Part shown: in pieces, positions 1 to 8,518 of the stretch
Layout of the letters: each line of letters begins with the position of its first letter
Numbering within the stretch: the first letter of the stretch is position 1
NCBI GenBank assembly: GCA_965205735.1
Contig: OZ242179.1
Span: 3,038,001-3,102,000, forward strand
Source: VXNE01 sp965205735
GTDB taxonomy: Bacteria; Pseudomonadota; Gammaproteobacteria; Pseudomonadales; Azotimanducaceae
Length of the DNA: 64,000 bases
Direction: 5' to 3'
Translations under genes and position numbers: made by a program
Notes under the pieces: generated by a model
The model's database searches: none
Seen by the model: the letters and a program-made list of their open reading frames with translations, nothing else
Told to the model about the DNA's origin: nothing

Positions 1-422
1 CGCTGAAGTTGACGGTCGCCGATATCCTGCAACAGCTTGAATTGCCGAACACGGGCGATGTCGAGGCCGTCGTGCTGGAGGGCGGGCCCGTGCAACGCAA
101 TGCCGCCATCATCCTGCACAGCGACGATATCCGGCTCGAGAAAAGCGTTGGTGTCGGCGATGGACTGGCGCTCACTGCGGAAGTCGACATGCTTGCGGCT
201 ATCGGGCGCGGTGAAGGACCGAGCCAGTTCATAGTGGTGCTCGGATACGCCGGATGGGCTTCCGGCCAACTCGAAGGCGAATTGGCAGCCAATACCTGGT
301 TGACCTGTCGTGGATCGAAATCGCTGATCTTCGAAGTGCCGTTTGAAGAGCGTGTCGATACGGCCGCGAAGACCCTCGGCATCGACTTTTCGCTGATGTC
401 GGGTCAATCCGGCAACGCCTGA
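1..422 (+). CDS. yqgE: YqgE/AlgH family protein (UPF0301), 5' end outside window
   Basis: This is the C-terminal part of a YqgE/AlgH protein, a small conserved family of about 185 residues with no settled biochemical role (linked to alginate regulation in Pseudomonas as AlgH). Codons read in frame from base 3, so the TTG at base 9 is internal and the true start lies before the window. The family-typical segment around VVLGYAGWASGQLE is present, as is the closing stretch of the domain before the TGA at 420-422. In gammaproteobacteria yqgE is normally followed directly by yqgF/ruvX. Here ruvX lies about 2.8 kb downstream, with an opposite-strand hydroxylase between them. Confidence 0.9.
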   Translation, partial: LKLTVADILQQLELPNTGDVEAVVLEGGPVQRNAAIILHSDDIRLEKSVGVGDGLALTAEVDMLAAIGRGEGPSQFIVVLGYAGWASGQLEGELAANTWLTCRGSKSLIFEVPFEERVDTAAKTLGIDFSLMSGQSGNA

Positions 423-457
423 AGCAGCGTCTTCTCGCTGATCACGGCGTCGGACGA

Positions 458-3043
458 TTACTCGCTTGCAGCGGCTTCGCGAAGTCGTTCGGGGGTCATC
501 GGCAGGTCTCTGACACGAACTCCGGCAGCGGCGAATACGGCGTTGGCAAGGGCTGCTGACGCAGGTCCCACGGTGGCCTCCCCGGCGCCGAGCGGATCGA
601 GTCCCGGGTAGTCCAGGATCACCGTTTCCATACGCGGAACTTCGCTGAAACGTAGAATCGGGTAGCTGTTCCAATCGACGCTGGTCACCCCTTCGGCATC
701 GAAAGTCACCGCTTCCTTCAGGCACCAGGACAGCGCTTGTACGGTGCCGCCTTCCAGTTGATTGACCAGGCCGTCGGGATCCACCGCGCGGCCAGCGTCG
801 GCTGCGATCCACACCCGCTGGACTGTGACGGACGCGTCGTCGGAAACGATGACTTCAATGATGATCGCAACGCAGCACTGGATATTCTTGTAGCGCGCGA
901 TAGCCATGCCGCGCGGACCTTGCACTCCGCCGGAGAGATCGAGAACGGCATCGAGTACCTGCATGGCGTGCTTGTCGTGCGCCAAATGCCGGCGCCGAAA
1001 CTCCACCGGATCGACGCCGGCGGCGAAGGCGAGTTCGTCCATGAAAGACTCGATGGCGAATACGTTCATATGCGCCCCAAGACTGCGCAACGACGAGGTT
1101 CGCAAGGGCGAATCGGTCACCGGGTGTCTGACCACCTGCGGTTGAGGAAACTGGTACAGGGGCACGGCATTGCGGTCCATTCCGCCGGGTGCTGTGACGG
1201 ACCTGGCGATGGCAAGACTGGGTTTGAACGGCTCCGCGAGATGCCAGGCTGCCAGAAGGTCGACACCCGGGTTTGCGGGCGACGGTCGACCGCCGTGAGG
1301 AAAGCTCCAGATGTCGTGACGCCAATCCAGAACGCGACCCGACTTGTCGACATTCGCTGCCAGGCCGATGCGCATGGCGGGACCGTAGGGTTCGAATGCA
1401 TGTTCGTCTTCGCGCCGCCATTGCACCAGGATCCCGCGTCCGGGCAATGCGCGCGCGACAAGGGCGGCGTCCAGCGCGGCGTCGTCGGCGCCGTTGTGCC
1501 CGTAGCAGCCCGAGCCGTCAACATGGACTACGTCGATGTCTTCGACCGGCATGTCAAGCGTGCGGGCGACGACCCCGCGCAATGGCTCTATGCCCTGGCT
1601 GGCGGAGAGAATCTTCAAACGGCCGTTGTCGAATTTGGCGCACGCCGCGGACGGGGCCAGCGACGCGTGCATGATGAACGGCCGCGAATAGGTCGCTTGC
1701 TGACGCGCGCTGAATTTGGGTTCCGGGGCAGGATCGTCGCCGTCGATGGAAAGTGCGTGTCGGACCAGGTGTTCCTTCAGCGTTCCATCGGTTCTGATCT
1801 CTCCCTCCCGGCGCCAAACCGCGCGCTCTCGCACCCGCGCCGCGAGGACGGTTGCCGCATATTCGTCGGGATGCGCCACGGCGACGAAACTGCCGTCCAC
1901 CACGAGTTCCGCAGGCGGAGCAAGGCTCATATCGAGACGCTCCAATCGGTGATTCAGCGATGGCGGACGCACCACGCGCGCGTGAAGGTCGCATCGAAGG
2001 TCTTGCAGGAAGACATGACTGCCTTGCGCCTTGGCCTCGATGTCCAGGCGTGGATGATGCCCGCGTCCCACGAGTCGGTAGTCGGCTGGATTCTTTTCGG
2101 GCGTGGTCTCGACGATATCGAAGTCGAATCGCCCAGCGTGCGCGCGCCAATAGTCCATTGGCTGGTTGATGCCCGGCGCCATGATCTGGCCGTCGATCGC
2201 GTTTATGGCGTCGGCGGAAACGCCGAGTTCCCGTGCCGCCGCCGACACCATGAGACGGCGCGCCCAGGCTGCGGCCTGGCGCAGTGCGGCACCGCTGCTC
2301 TCGAGGGACATCGATCCCGCGGTGAAGCCTTCGTTCGGCGTCACGCCGGTTGCCGCCGAAACCATGCGCACGCGTTGGATACCGACATCGAGTTCCTCCG
2401 CTACGATCAGACGCAGCGCCGACAGGATTCCCTGACCAAGTTCGGCCTTCCCGGTCATGGCGACAATCCCGCCGGGCTCGAGGGCAATCCAACGATCAAG
2501 CGACGGCACGGCCTTGAGCGGCGCCGGCAGCCCGGAACTTCGATTGCCCGGCGATTCGAAGCGCAACGGCTGCGGTGCGTCTTCGAGGTCGGCGCCTGGG
2601 GCCACAACAGTCCGACAGTCGGCTAGCGCCCGCAAGACTCGTGGATGGGAACCGCACCGGCAGAGTTGACCATCGAGCGCGTCTTGGATCTCTTCCCGGG
2701 ACGGTCGGGGATTGCGGCGAAACAGCGCCTCGGCGGCAACGACGATGCCGGGCAGGCAGTAGCCGCATTGCGTCGCGTTGGCAGCTACAAGCGCCCGGCG
2801 CACGGACGAGTCGATTCCCGATGCGGTTTCGATGCTACGGCCTCGCATCTCGCCCACTGGCGTCGTGCAGCTATAGACCGGTTCACCGTCGGCCAGGATG
2901 CGGCAGGCCCCGCACTGCTCTGCCGTACATCCGAGCTTCGGTCCCGGGGTGGCGAGATTTCGAAGAACAAACAACAACGGCACATCCGGGTTTGCCTCCA
3001 CTTCGACGGGCTCGCCGTTGAGGACGAAATCGATCAGCGGCAT
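458..3043 (-). CDS. Fused two-domain molybdenum hydroxylase (isoquinoline 1-oxidoreductase IorA-IorB type)
   Basis: A single chain of about 861 residues that joins what are usually two subunits of an aldehyde or N-heterocycle oxidoreductase. Residues 1-75 form a plant-type [2Fe-2S] domain with Cys at about 39, 44, 47 and 59. The next domain carries the second cluster with Cys at about 93, 96, 128 and 130 (CGYC and CRCG motifs). From about residue 185 onward it is a molybdopterin-binding large subunit of the IorB type, with GKAELGQGI near its start and the glycine/glutamate motif GAGEATVGP near the end, matching the catalytic Glu of xanthine oxidase-family enzymes. The start at 3043 is chosen because MPLIDF begins the ferredoxin fold; an upstream in-frame ATG at 3181 adds 46 unconserved residues. 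No FAD subunit is adjacent, which fits IorAB-like enzymes that pass electrons to cytochromes. The substrate cannot be read from sequence. Confidence 0.88.
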   Translation of the reverse strand: MPLIDFVLNGEPVEVEANPDVPLLFVLRNLATPGPKLGCTAEQCGACRILADGEPVYSCTTPVGEMRGRSIETASGIDSSVRRALVAANATQCGYCLPGIVVAAEALFRRNPRPSREEIQDALDGQLCRCGSHPRVLRALADCRTVVAPGADLEDAPQPLRFESPGNRSSGLPAPLKAVPSLDRWIALEPGGIVAMTGKAELGQGILSALRLIVAEELDVGIQRVRMVSAATGVTPNEGFTAGSMSLESSGAALRQAAAWARRLMVSAAARELGVSADAINAIDGQIMAPGINQPMDYWRAHAGRFDFDIVETTPEKNPADYRLVGRGHHPRLDIEAKAQGSHVFLQDLRCDLHARVVRPPSLNHRLERLDMSLAPPAELVVDGSFVAVAHPDEYAATVLAARVRERAVWRREGEIRTDGTLKEHLVRHALSIDGDDPAPEPKFSARQQATYSRPFIMHASLAPSAACAKFDNGRLKILSASQGIEPLRGVVARTLDMPVEDIDVVHVDGSGCYGHNGADDAALDAALVARALPGRGILVQWRREDEHAFEPYGPAMRIGLAANVDKSGRVLDWRHDIWSFPHGGRPSPANPGVDLLAAWHLAEPFKPSLAIARSVTAPGGMDRNAVPLYQFPQPQVVRHPVTDSPLRTSSLRSLGAHMNVFAIESFMDELAFAAGVDPVEFRRRHLAHDKHAMQVLDAVLDLSGGVQGPRGMAIARYKNIQCCVAIIIEVIVSDDASVTVQRVWIAADAGRAVDPDGLVNQLEGGTVQALSWCLKEAVTFDAEGVTSVDWNSYPILRFSEVPRMETVILDYPGLDPLGAGEATVGPASAALANAVFAAAGVRVRDLPMTPERLREAAASE

Positions 3044-3197
3044 TGGCGTTCCCTCAACGTATGCATGCAGACTTCCACGGGTTTGGGATACCAGAAACGG
3101 ACATCGCTGAGCAACCCCACAGAGCGTATGATCGGCGCATGCACCTGTCGTCCCCGAGCCTATCGTTCGCGACCCCAGCATAAATGCGTGAAACCCA

Positions 3198-3581
3198 ATG
3201 CCGCACCTGGCGTTCGATTTCGGCCTGAGATATATCGGCGTTGCCGTTGCGGAGCGACGTTACGGCACCGCCACGGCCATTTCCACAACAAAGGCTCGCG
3301 AGGGGATTCCCGTCTGGGACCAATTGGACGCGTTGGTGCGCGAGTGGCGACCGGAAGGATTCGTCGTTGGACTGCCGCTCAACATGGATGACAGCGAGAG
3401 CGACATGTCCGACGCCGCTCGACGGTTCGGTGCCAGGCTGGAACGCCGGTACACTATTGGCGTCGAATTCGTCGACGAGCGACTGTCAACCTTTGAGGCG
3501 ACTCAACGCGGGGGCAGCCACGATACCGCCGCGTTGATCATTGCCGAAACCTGGTTGAACTCGCCGAAACTGTCCACCTGA
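3198..3581 (+). CDS. ruvX: Putative Holliday junction resolvase RuvX/YqgF
   Basis: A 127-residue protein of the YqgF family, an RNase H-fold nuclease linked to 16S rRNA 5'-end maturation and proposed as a Holliday junction resolvase. The N-terminal FDFGLRYIGVAVA carries the first catalytic Asp of the fold. VVGLPLNMDD and FVDERLSTFEA are the other two family signatures, and a late acidic segment near HDTAALIIAETWL completes the site. Length is slightly short for the family (about 135-150). The ATG at 3198 places the first beta strand correctly. It lies head-to-head with the hydroxylase start across about 155 bases. Confidence 0.92.
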   Translation: MPHLAFDFGLRYIGVAVAERRYGTATAISTTKAREGIPVWDQLDALVREWRPEGFVVGLPLNMDDSESDMSDAARRFGARLERRYTIGVEFVDERLSTFEATQRGGSHDTAALIIAETWLNSPKLST

Positions 3582-3714
3582 TCGAAGTCGACGCGAGGGA
3601 CGCTGCGCAGGCTTCCTCGCGTTTGACTCGGTTGCCCGAGATGTCGGCGCGGGTCCCTCCATCCGCAGGTCTAAATTATGCTGTGCCTTTCCGCTGGCAG
3701 AACTTGGAATCCGA

Positions 3715-3921
3715 ATGCTCAAATATATCTACCCTCGCATCTGGCCCATCGCCTTTCTGGTTTTCGGCCTCCTCGCCGCGACCGGAACGCACATCAGTTA
3801 CAGCGTCGGCGCTGTCACCATTTCGTCCCACAACCTGATGTGGTTCATGATGGCGCTGGCGCACGCAGACGTGTTCTGGCGCGGCCAGGGCGCGTTTCCC
3901 CACCGGGGCCGACACCACTGA
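3715..3921 (+). CDS. Small hypothetical membrane protein
   Basis: A 68-residue reading frame not recognised as a named family. It contains one clear hydrophobic segment (IWPIAFLVFGLLAATG, about residues 9-24) and a second weaker one around MWFMMALAHADVF. The C-terminus is basic and histidine-rich (RGRHH). It sits between ruvX and the convergent copZ. A small copper- or oxidase-related membrane protein would fit the neighbourhood, but that is only inference. No strong ribosome site is visible, so the gene call is tentative. Confidence 0.4.
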   Translation: MLKYIYPRIWPIAFLVFGLLAATGTHISYSVGAVTISSHNLMWFMMALAHADVFWRGQGAFPHRGRHH

Positions 3922-3972
3922 TCGAACGCCGCGGATGTGGCTCGATTGCAGGGATAGGCGCGGATGGACGGT

Positions 3973-4185
3973 TCAGCCAGCCGCGATATCGAAACCGGCA
4001 TCCTCGATAGCCGCTTCCAGTCGGGAGCGGTCGATTTCGGATGGATCGAAATCGATGGCGACAATACCGGAATCCAGATCCGCCCGCGCCGCGCCGACGC
4101 CAGGGCGGCTTTCCAGCGCCCTCTGCACACTGGCGACGCAGCCATCGCACTGCATGCCTTCGATTCTGATTTCCAAATGCTCCAT
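3973..4185 (-). CDS. copZ: Heavy-metal-associated (HMA) copper chaperone, CopZ-like
   Basis: A 70-residue single HMA domain. The metal-binding motif is GMQCDGC at about residues 10-16, i.e. M-x-C-x-x-C, and the rest follows the beta-alpha-beta-beta-alpha-beta pattern of CopZ/Atx1. It starts 9 bases after copA stops on the same strand, so it is the last gene of a coxIII-copA-copZ transcription unit. It likely carries Cu(I) to the HMA domains of CopA in the cytosol. Confidence 0.88.
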   Translation of the reverse strand: MEHLEIRIEGMQCDGCVASVQRALESRPGVGAARADLDSGIVAIDFDPSEIDRSRLEAAIEDAGFDIAAG

Positions 4186-4194
4186 GCGGGTCTC

Positions 4195-6624
4195 TCAGGT
4201 GCCTTGCGCAAATGACGGCCGCCAGCGGCGCAACAGCAGCGAATTCCCGACCACGCTGACGCTGCTCATCGCCATCGCGGCCGCCGCAATCGTGGGGCTC
4301 AGAAGCCCAAGCGCCGCCAACGGAATACAGACCACATTGTAAGCGAAGGCCCAAAACAGGTTCTGCTTGATCTTGCGGAACGTCGCGCGGCTTGCGGCGA
4401 TGGCACCGGCGACCATGCGCGGATCCGACCGCATGAGCGTAACCCCCGCGGTTTCCATGGCGATGTCGGTGCCCGCGCCCAAGGCGAAGCCTACGTTCGC
4501 CGACGCCAACGCGGGCGCATCGTTGATACCGTCGCCGACCATGCCGACAACCCGGCCGGCAGTCGTCATTTCGTCGATGATTTTCGCCTTCTCGTCTGGA
4601 CGCACGCCGCCCTGAGCATCGGCGATCCCAACCGATTCGGCAACGCGCCGGACCACCGCTTCCGCATCGCCGGATAGTACGGTTGTACGCACGCCGATGT
4701 CGCGCAGCGCATCGATGGCTGCGGCGGCGGTGTCTCGAATGGGATCATTGATGCCGATAATGCCGAGCAGGCGGTTAGCTTCGGAGACGAAAACGACAGT
4801 GGTGCCCTCGCTTTCCCAATCGCGCGCATGCGCACGCTCGGCCTCGTCGATGACAACGTGCCTCGCGACGAACTCCGCGTTGCCCACACAAACCCGGTTT
4901 CCGTCCACGACGCCGCGCGCGCCAAGGCCGGGAACGGCCTCGAACTCGCGCAGCGGCAGGGTCTTCAGGCCAGCCTCGCTCGCATGTTCCTCCATCGCGC
5001 GCGCCAGGGGATGTTCGCTGCCCTGCTGAATGGAAGCGGCGACGGTCAACAGATGTTGGTCGTTGCCCTCGCTTCCGACCGCGAAGAATCGCGCGACGCT
5101 GGGGCGACCTTCGGTCAGCGTGCCGGTCTTGTCGAATATGACCGTGTCGATGTGGTGCGCCTGCTCGAGGGCATCGACATCCTTGATCAAAATGCCCGCC
5201 CGAGCTGCCGCCCCGGTGCCCGTCATGATCGCCGTGGGGGTCGCCAAGCCCAAGGCGCAGGGACAGGCGATGACGAGCACGGACACCGCTGCGATCAGCG
5301 ACTGTTCCACGTTGCCCGACAACGCGAGCCAGGCAGTGAAGGTGATGAGGGCGATGACGATGACGGCGGGGACGAACACCGCGCTGATCCTGTCTACCAG
5401 GCGTTGGACGGCGGCCTTGCCCGCCTGCGCGTTTTCCACCAGGCGCACGATCCTCGCGAGTGTCGAATCCTCGCCTACGGTGGTCGCCCGCACCTTCAGG
5501 AGTCCAGCGCCGTTGATCGCGCCCCCGGTGACAGGATCAGCCGCAGTCTTGGTCACGGGCACGCTTTCACCGGTGACCAGGGATTCATCGACATCGCTGG
5601 TGCCATCCACGACCTCGCCATCCACCGGAATCCGCTCTCCGGGACGCACAACAACCAGATCGCCGCTGTCCACCCGAGCTATGCCGGTTTCCACTATCGT
5701 GCCGTTCGGCTGTTCTACGCGGGCGGTGGGCGGTCGCAGTTCCATCAGCGCGCGAATCGCTCGCGTTGTGCCGCGTTTCGCCCTGTTTTCGAGGTATTTG
5801 CCAAGCAACACCAGGGTGATAATGACCGCGGACGCCTCGAAGTAGAGCTGGCCGTCTGCTTCCTCGCCGAGGGTCTGGAGTAGATACCAACTGAATCCAT
5901 ATGCGGCGGTAGTGCCGAGAACGACGAGTACATCCATATTCGCCGATCTGCCGCGCAGGGCATTGAACGCTCCCCGGTAGAAACGCGCGCCTATGACGAA
6001 CTGTATCGGTGTGGCTATCAGGACTTCGAACGCCGGCATGACGTGCAGGTCCTCGTAGCCGAGCGCTTGGAACAACATGCCGAGAACGAGGGGCGTGGTG
6101 AGCGCTGCGGACAGGATGACGACGCGTCGTTCATTGTTAGCTTTCGCCGCGTCGAGTTGCGTCTGCGCCGTCGATTCGGCCGGATCGAAGTTGGCGCAAA
6201 ATCCAGCGCGTTCCAACGCGGTTTCGACGTCTTCCGAACGTACCTGCCCTCTGACGATATTGATGCGCGCGCGTTCCGCCACCAGGTTCACGCTTGCTTC
6301 GATCACACCGGGAATGCGTTGCAACGCCTTCTCCACCCGCGTTGCGCAGGCGGCGCAGGTCATGCCTTCGACCGCGAACGCCAACGTCGCTCGCCCAACG
6401 GAGAAACCGGCGCCATTCACCGCGTCCGTGAGCGCCTCGATGCCCGTGGCGCCGGTGTCGATCGCGAGCGATGCCCGTTCGAGAGCGAGGTTCACCGACA
6501 CATCGCGTACACCCGAGACCCGGGAGAGCGCCTTCTCGAGGCGGGTTACGCACGCGGCGCAGGTCATCCCTTCGATATCGAGTTCGAGCCGCTCGATGTC
6601 GCGAATTGCCACGACGTCGCTCAT
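4195..6624 (-). CDS. copA: Copper-translocating P-type ATPase (P1B-1)
   Basis: An 809-residue Cu(I)-exporting or Cu-loading ATPase of the inner membrane. Two N-terminal HMA domains carry GMTCAAC at residues 19-25 and 87-93. The actuator TGES is at 351-354, the transmembrane copper site CPC at 454-456, the phosphorylation motif DKTGT begins at 498, and the nucleotide-binding HP (in SEHPLARAM) and the GDGIND hinge follow. The length matches CopA/CtpA-type pumps. It lies 18 bases after the cytochrome oxidase subunit III gene and 9 bases before copZ. That context suggests either detoxification or delivery of copper to heme-copper oxidases (FixI/CtpA role). Confidence 0.97.
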   Translation of the reverse strand: MSDVVAIRDIERLELDIEGMTCAACVTRLEKALSRVSGVRDVSVNLALERASLAIDTGATGIEALTDAVNGAGFSVGRATLAFAVEGMTCAACATRVEKALQRIPGVIEASVNLVAERARINIVRGQVRSEDVETALERAGFCANFDPAESTAQTQLDAAKANNERRVVILSAALTTPLVLGMLFQALGYEDLHVMPAFEVLIATPIQFVIGARFYRGAFNALRGRSANMDVLVVLGTTAAYGFSWYLLQTLGEEADGQLYFEASAVIITLVLLGKYLENRAKRGTTRAIRALMELRPPTARVEQPNGTIVETGIARVDSGDLVVVRPGERIPVDGEVVDGTSDVDESLVTGESVPVTKTAADPVTGGAINGAGLLKVRATTVGEDSTLARIVRLVENAQAGKAAVQRLVDRISAVFVPAVIVIALITFTAWLALSGNVEQSLIAAVSVLVIACPCALGLATPTAIMTGTGAAARAGILIKDVDALEQAHHIDTVIFDKTGTLTEGRPSVARFFAVGSEGNDQHLLTVAASIQQGSEHPLARAMEEHASEAGLKTLPLREFEAVPGLGARGVVDGNRVCVGNAEFVARHVVIDEAERAHARDWESEGTTVVFVSEANRLLGIIGINDPIRDTAAAAIDALRDIGVRTTVLSGDAEAVVRRVAESVGIADAQGGVRPDEKAKIIDEMTTAGRVVGMVGDGINDAPALASANVGFALGAGTDIAMETAGVTLMRSDPRMVAGAIAASRATFRKIKQNLFWAFAYNVVCIPLAALGLLSPTIAAAAMAMSSVSVVGNSLLLRRWRPSFAQGT

Positions 6625-6642
6625 GTAAGCGTTCCGTCGTTG

Positions 6643-7281
6643 TCAGGAATTCAAAAGTAGCGCGAACATGCCCAGCCAGACCAGGAGCAGGAAGTGCCAA
6701 TACATCGCGCAAAGATCTACGCTCACTCGCGCGTCGCCTATATCGGCATTCCGAACCATTCGCCGCGCCGCGCGCCACCAGGCGAACAACCCGCCGAGGA
6801 GATGTACGCCGTGGACTCCGGTCAGGACGAAAAAGAATCCGTTGGCGGGATTCGTTCGGGCGTAATAGCCGAGTTCGACGACCTCGCGCCAGACGACCAA
6901 CTGGCCGATGAGGAAACCCATCGTCAATGCGCCGGCGACCAGGAAAGCGGTTCGACCTCTCGTTACATCGCTTCGGGCTACGGCGGCCCGCGCCCACTCG
7001 AAAGCGATGCTGGCGATGATGAGTACGCCGGAGTTGACCCAGAGCCACCACGGTTCCGGCATCGCGACCCAATCGGTCGAGAATTCCAAGCGCATGTGGT
7101 AGGCGGCGATGAAAAGCGAGAACAGGACGCCAACGACCGCCAGAAACATCACCAGGGCGACCTTTCTGTTATGCACCGCAAATCCGCCGGTGCGCAGTTG
7201 CGCCACACCCGAGGGGTCCGGCAACCAGGGTTTCTCCGTCAACTTCGCGAAAAGGCCCACCTTGAGGTGCCTCGCATGCAT
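6643..7281 (-). CDS. Heme-copper oxidase subunit III family protein
   Basis: A 212-residue membrane protein of the cytochrome c oxidase subunit III/NorE family. After a soluble start there are about five hydrophobic helices, with family features such as FFFVLTGVHGVHLLGGL near residue 150 and YWHFLLLVWLGMFALL at the C-terminus. The ATG at 7281 is chosen because sequence upstream in the same frame looks like intergenic DNA; the open frame extends to 7692 by chance. It is shorter than canonical subunit III (about 260-290), as in the five-helix versions. No subunit I or II gene is adjacent: the next genes in the unit are copA and copZ. It could serve an oxidase encoded elsewhere or a nitric oxide reductase (NorE-like). 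Confidence 0.85.
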   Translation of the reverse strand: MHARHLKVGLFAKLTEKPWLPDPSGVAQLRTGGFAVHNRKVALVMFLAVVGVLFSLFIAAYHMRLEFSTDWVAMPEPWWLWVNSGVLIIASIAFEWARAAVARSDVTRGRTAFLVAGALTMGFLIGQLVVWREVVELGYYARTNPANGFFFVLTGVHGVHLLGGLFAWWRAARRMVRNADIGDARVSVDLCAMYWHFLLLVWLGMFALLLNS

Positions 7282-7381
7282 GAACGTTGGGGGAATTGTA
7301 CTCCCCGTACCCACCCGGTTGGGGGACCCGTCGGGAACCGGTTGCTTAACGGGGGCCGCGGTTTGTGTTGAAGTATCGGGG

Positions 7382-8416
7382 ATGGACGCCGAGAAACTGC
7401 CGCCCTTTCCCAAGGCACCCCTCACGGTTGCGGTAAGCGAGTGCCTGACCGGTGCCCATGTCCGGTACGACGGCGGCCACAAGCGGGAGGCGATGCCGCA
7501 CACGGCGCTCGATGGCGTGTATGTGTTTCGCGCCATCTGCCCGGAAGTGGGCATCGGGCTGGGCGTACCGCGCGACCCGATTCGCCTTGTGGGCGACCCC
7601 GGCGCGCCCCGGGCTCGAGTTTTCATCGAGGAAGCAGACATCGCGCGGCCGCCGGCGGATGTCACGGCCGCGTTGCGCGCATACGCGGACATTCAGTTGC
7701 CCGTGCTGGACGAGGTCGATGGCTACGTCTTCATGCAGAATTCGCCAAGCTGCGGACTTTCCGGCGTCAGGTTGTACCGGAGCGATACTCCGGGTACGTC
7801 TCGCGGCGTGTACGCTGCGCAGGTCGCGCTCAGACGGCCCGCACTCCCCGCAGTCGAGGGGGGCCAGCTATTCGATCCCGCGCAGTGCGCCAACTTCGTG
7901 ATGCGCACCTTCGTGTACGCGCATTGGCGGCGAACGAGCGTCCATGGCATGACGGCGGCGAAACTCCTCGCCTTCCACACTGCATATAAATACCTGGTGA
8001 TGGCCCACGACGTGAGCGCCTACCGGCGACTCGGACATCTGCTGTCAGACCTGTCCGGTGCTGTCGACAAAGTGGCCAGGCGCTACGTCCGCGATTTGCT
8101 GGGGGCGCTTTCGCGGCCCGCTTCCCGGGCTGGGCACGCCAACGCTTTGGCGCATTTGCAGGGATATGTCCGTGCCGGGGAAACTCCACCCACCAACCTT
8201 TCCCAAATGCAGGAGCTTGCCGGTCTGATTGAAGCCTACCGGCGCGGACAGGTCCCGCTGTCGGTGCCGATGTCGCTCCTGCGTCGGCACTTGATCGAAT
8301 CTGGCGCGACCGATGCGCTGAACCAGGCGTACTTGCGCGCCGACCTGTGGGAGGCCGTCGGCCGCGCTTACAATAGGGCGCGGGCGGCGGGCCATGTTCT
8401 TGCCCCAAATCCGTAG
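7382..8416 (+). CDS. DUF523 and DUF1722 domain protein (YbgA/TudS-like)
   Basis: A 344-residue two-domain protein. The N-terminal half is DUF523: three conserved cysteines occur at about residue 21 (SECLTG), 53 (AICPEVG) and 124 (SPSCG). In the thiouracil desulfurase TudS, a DUF523 member, three such cysteines bind a [4Fe-4S] cluster, so the same is likely here. The C-terminal half is DUF1722, an all-helical domain also seen in E. coli YbgA, recognisable from TAAKLLAFHTAYKYLVMAH and the SQMQELAGLIEAYRRG region. The ATG at 7382 is the first plausible start. It is divergent from the subunit III gene. The substrate is unknown; removal of sulfur from modified nucleobases is one possibility. Confidence 0.88.
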   Translation: MDAEKLPPFPKAPLTVAVSECLTGAHVRYDGGHKREAMPHTALDGVYVFRAICPEVGIGLGVPRDPIRLVGDPGAPRARVFIEEADIARPPADVTAALRAYADIQLPVLDEVDGYVFMQNSPSCGLSGVRLYRSDTPGTSRGVYAAQVALRRPALPAVEGGQLFDPAQCANFVMRTFVYAHWRRTSVHGMTAAKLLAFHTAYKYLVMAHDVSAYRRLGHLLSDLSGAVDKVARRYVRDLLGALSRPASRAGHANALAHLQGYVRAGETPPTNLSQMQELAGLIEAYRRGQVPLSVPMSLLRRHLIESGATDALNQAYLRADLWEAVGRAYNRARAAGHVLAPNP

Positions 8417-8518
8417 TTCGCTGAGCGACGGCGCTGGGGCGTGGACGAAGCGCTCGGCGTCGATCCAGAATTCGTATCGGAGGAACGCTTCGGCCGCAAC
8501 CGGAAGCGCGTGCGTTAG

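Noticed and set aside
737..2626. A 629-codon open frame on the plus strand opposite the molybdenum hydroxylase
   Set aside because: It has no recognisable domain and lies wholly antisense to a well-supported gene; GC-rich codon use leaves such shadow frames open.
8417..8518. A short frame ending FVSEERFGRNRKRVR just before the DPM1-GtrA gene, looking like a protein tail
   Set aside because: Only about 30 codons with no recognisable homology; could be a gene remnant but nothing supports it.
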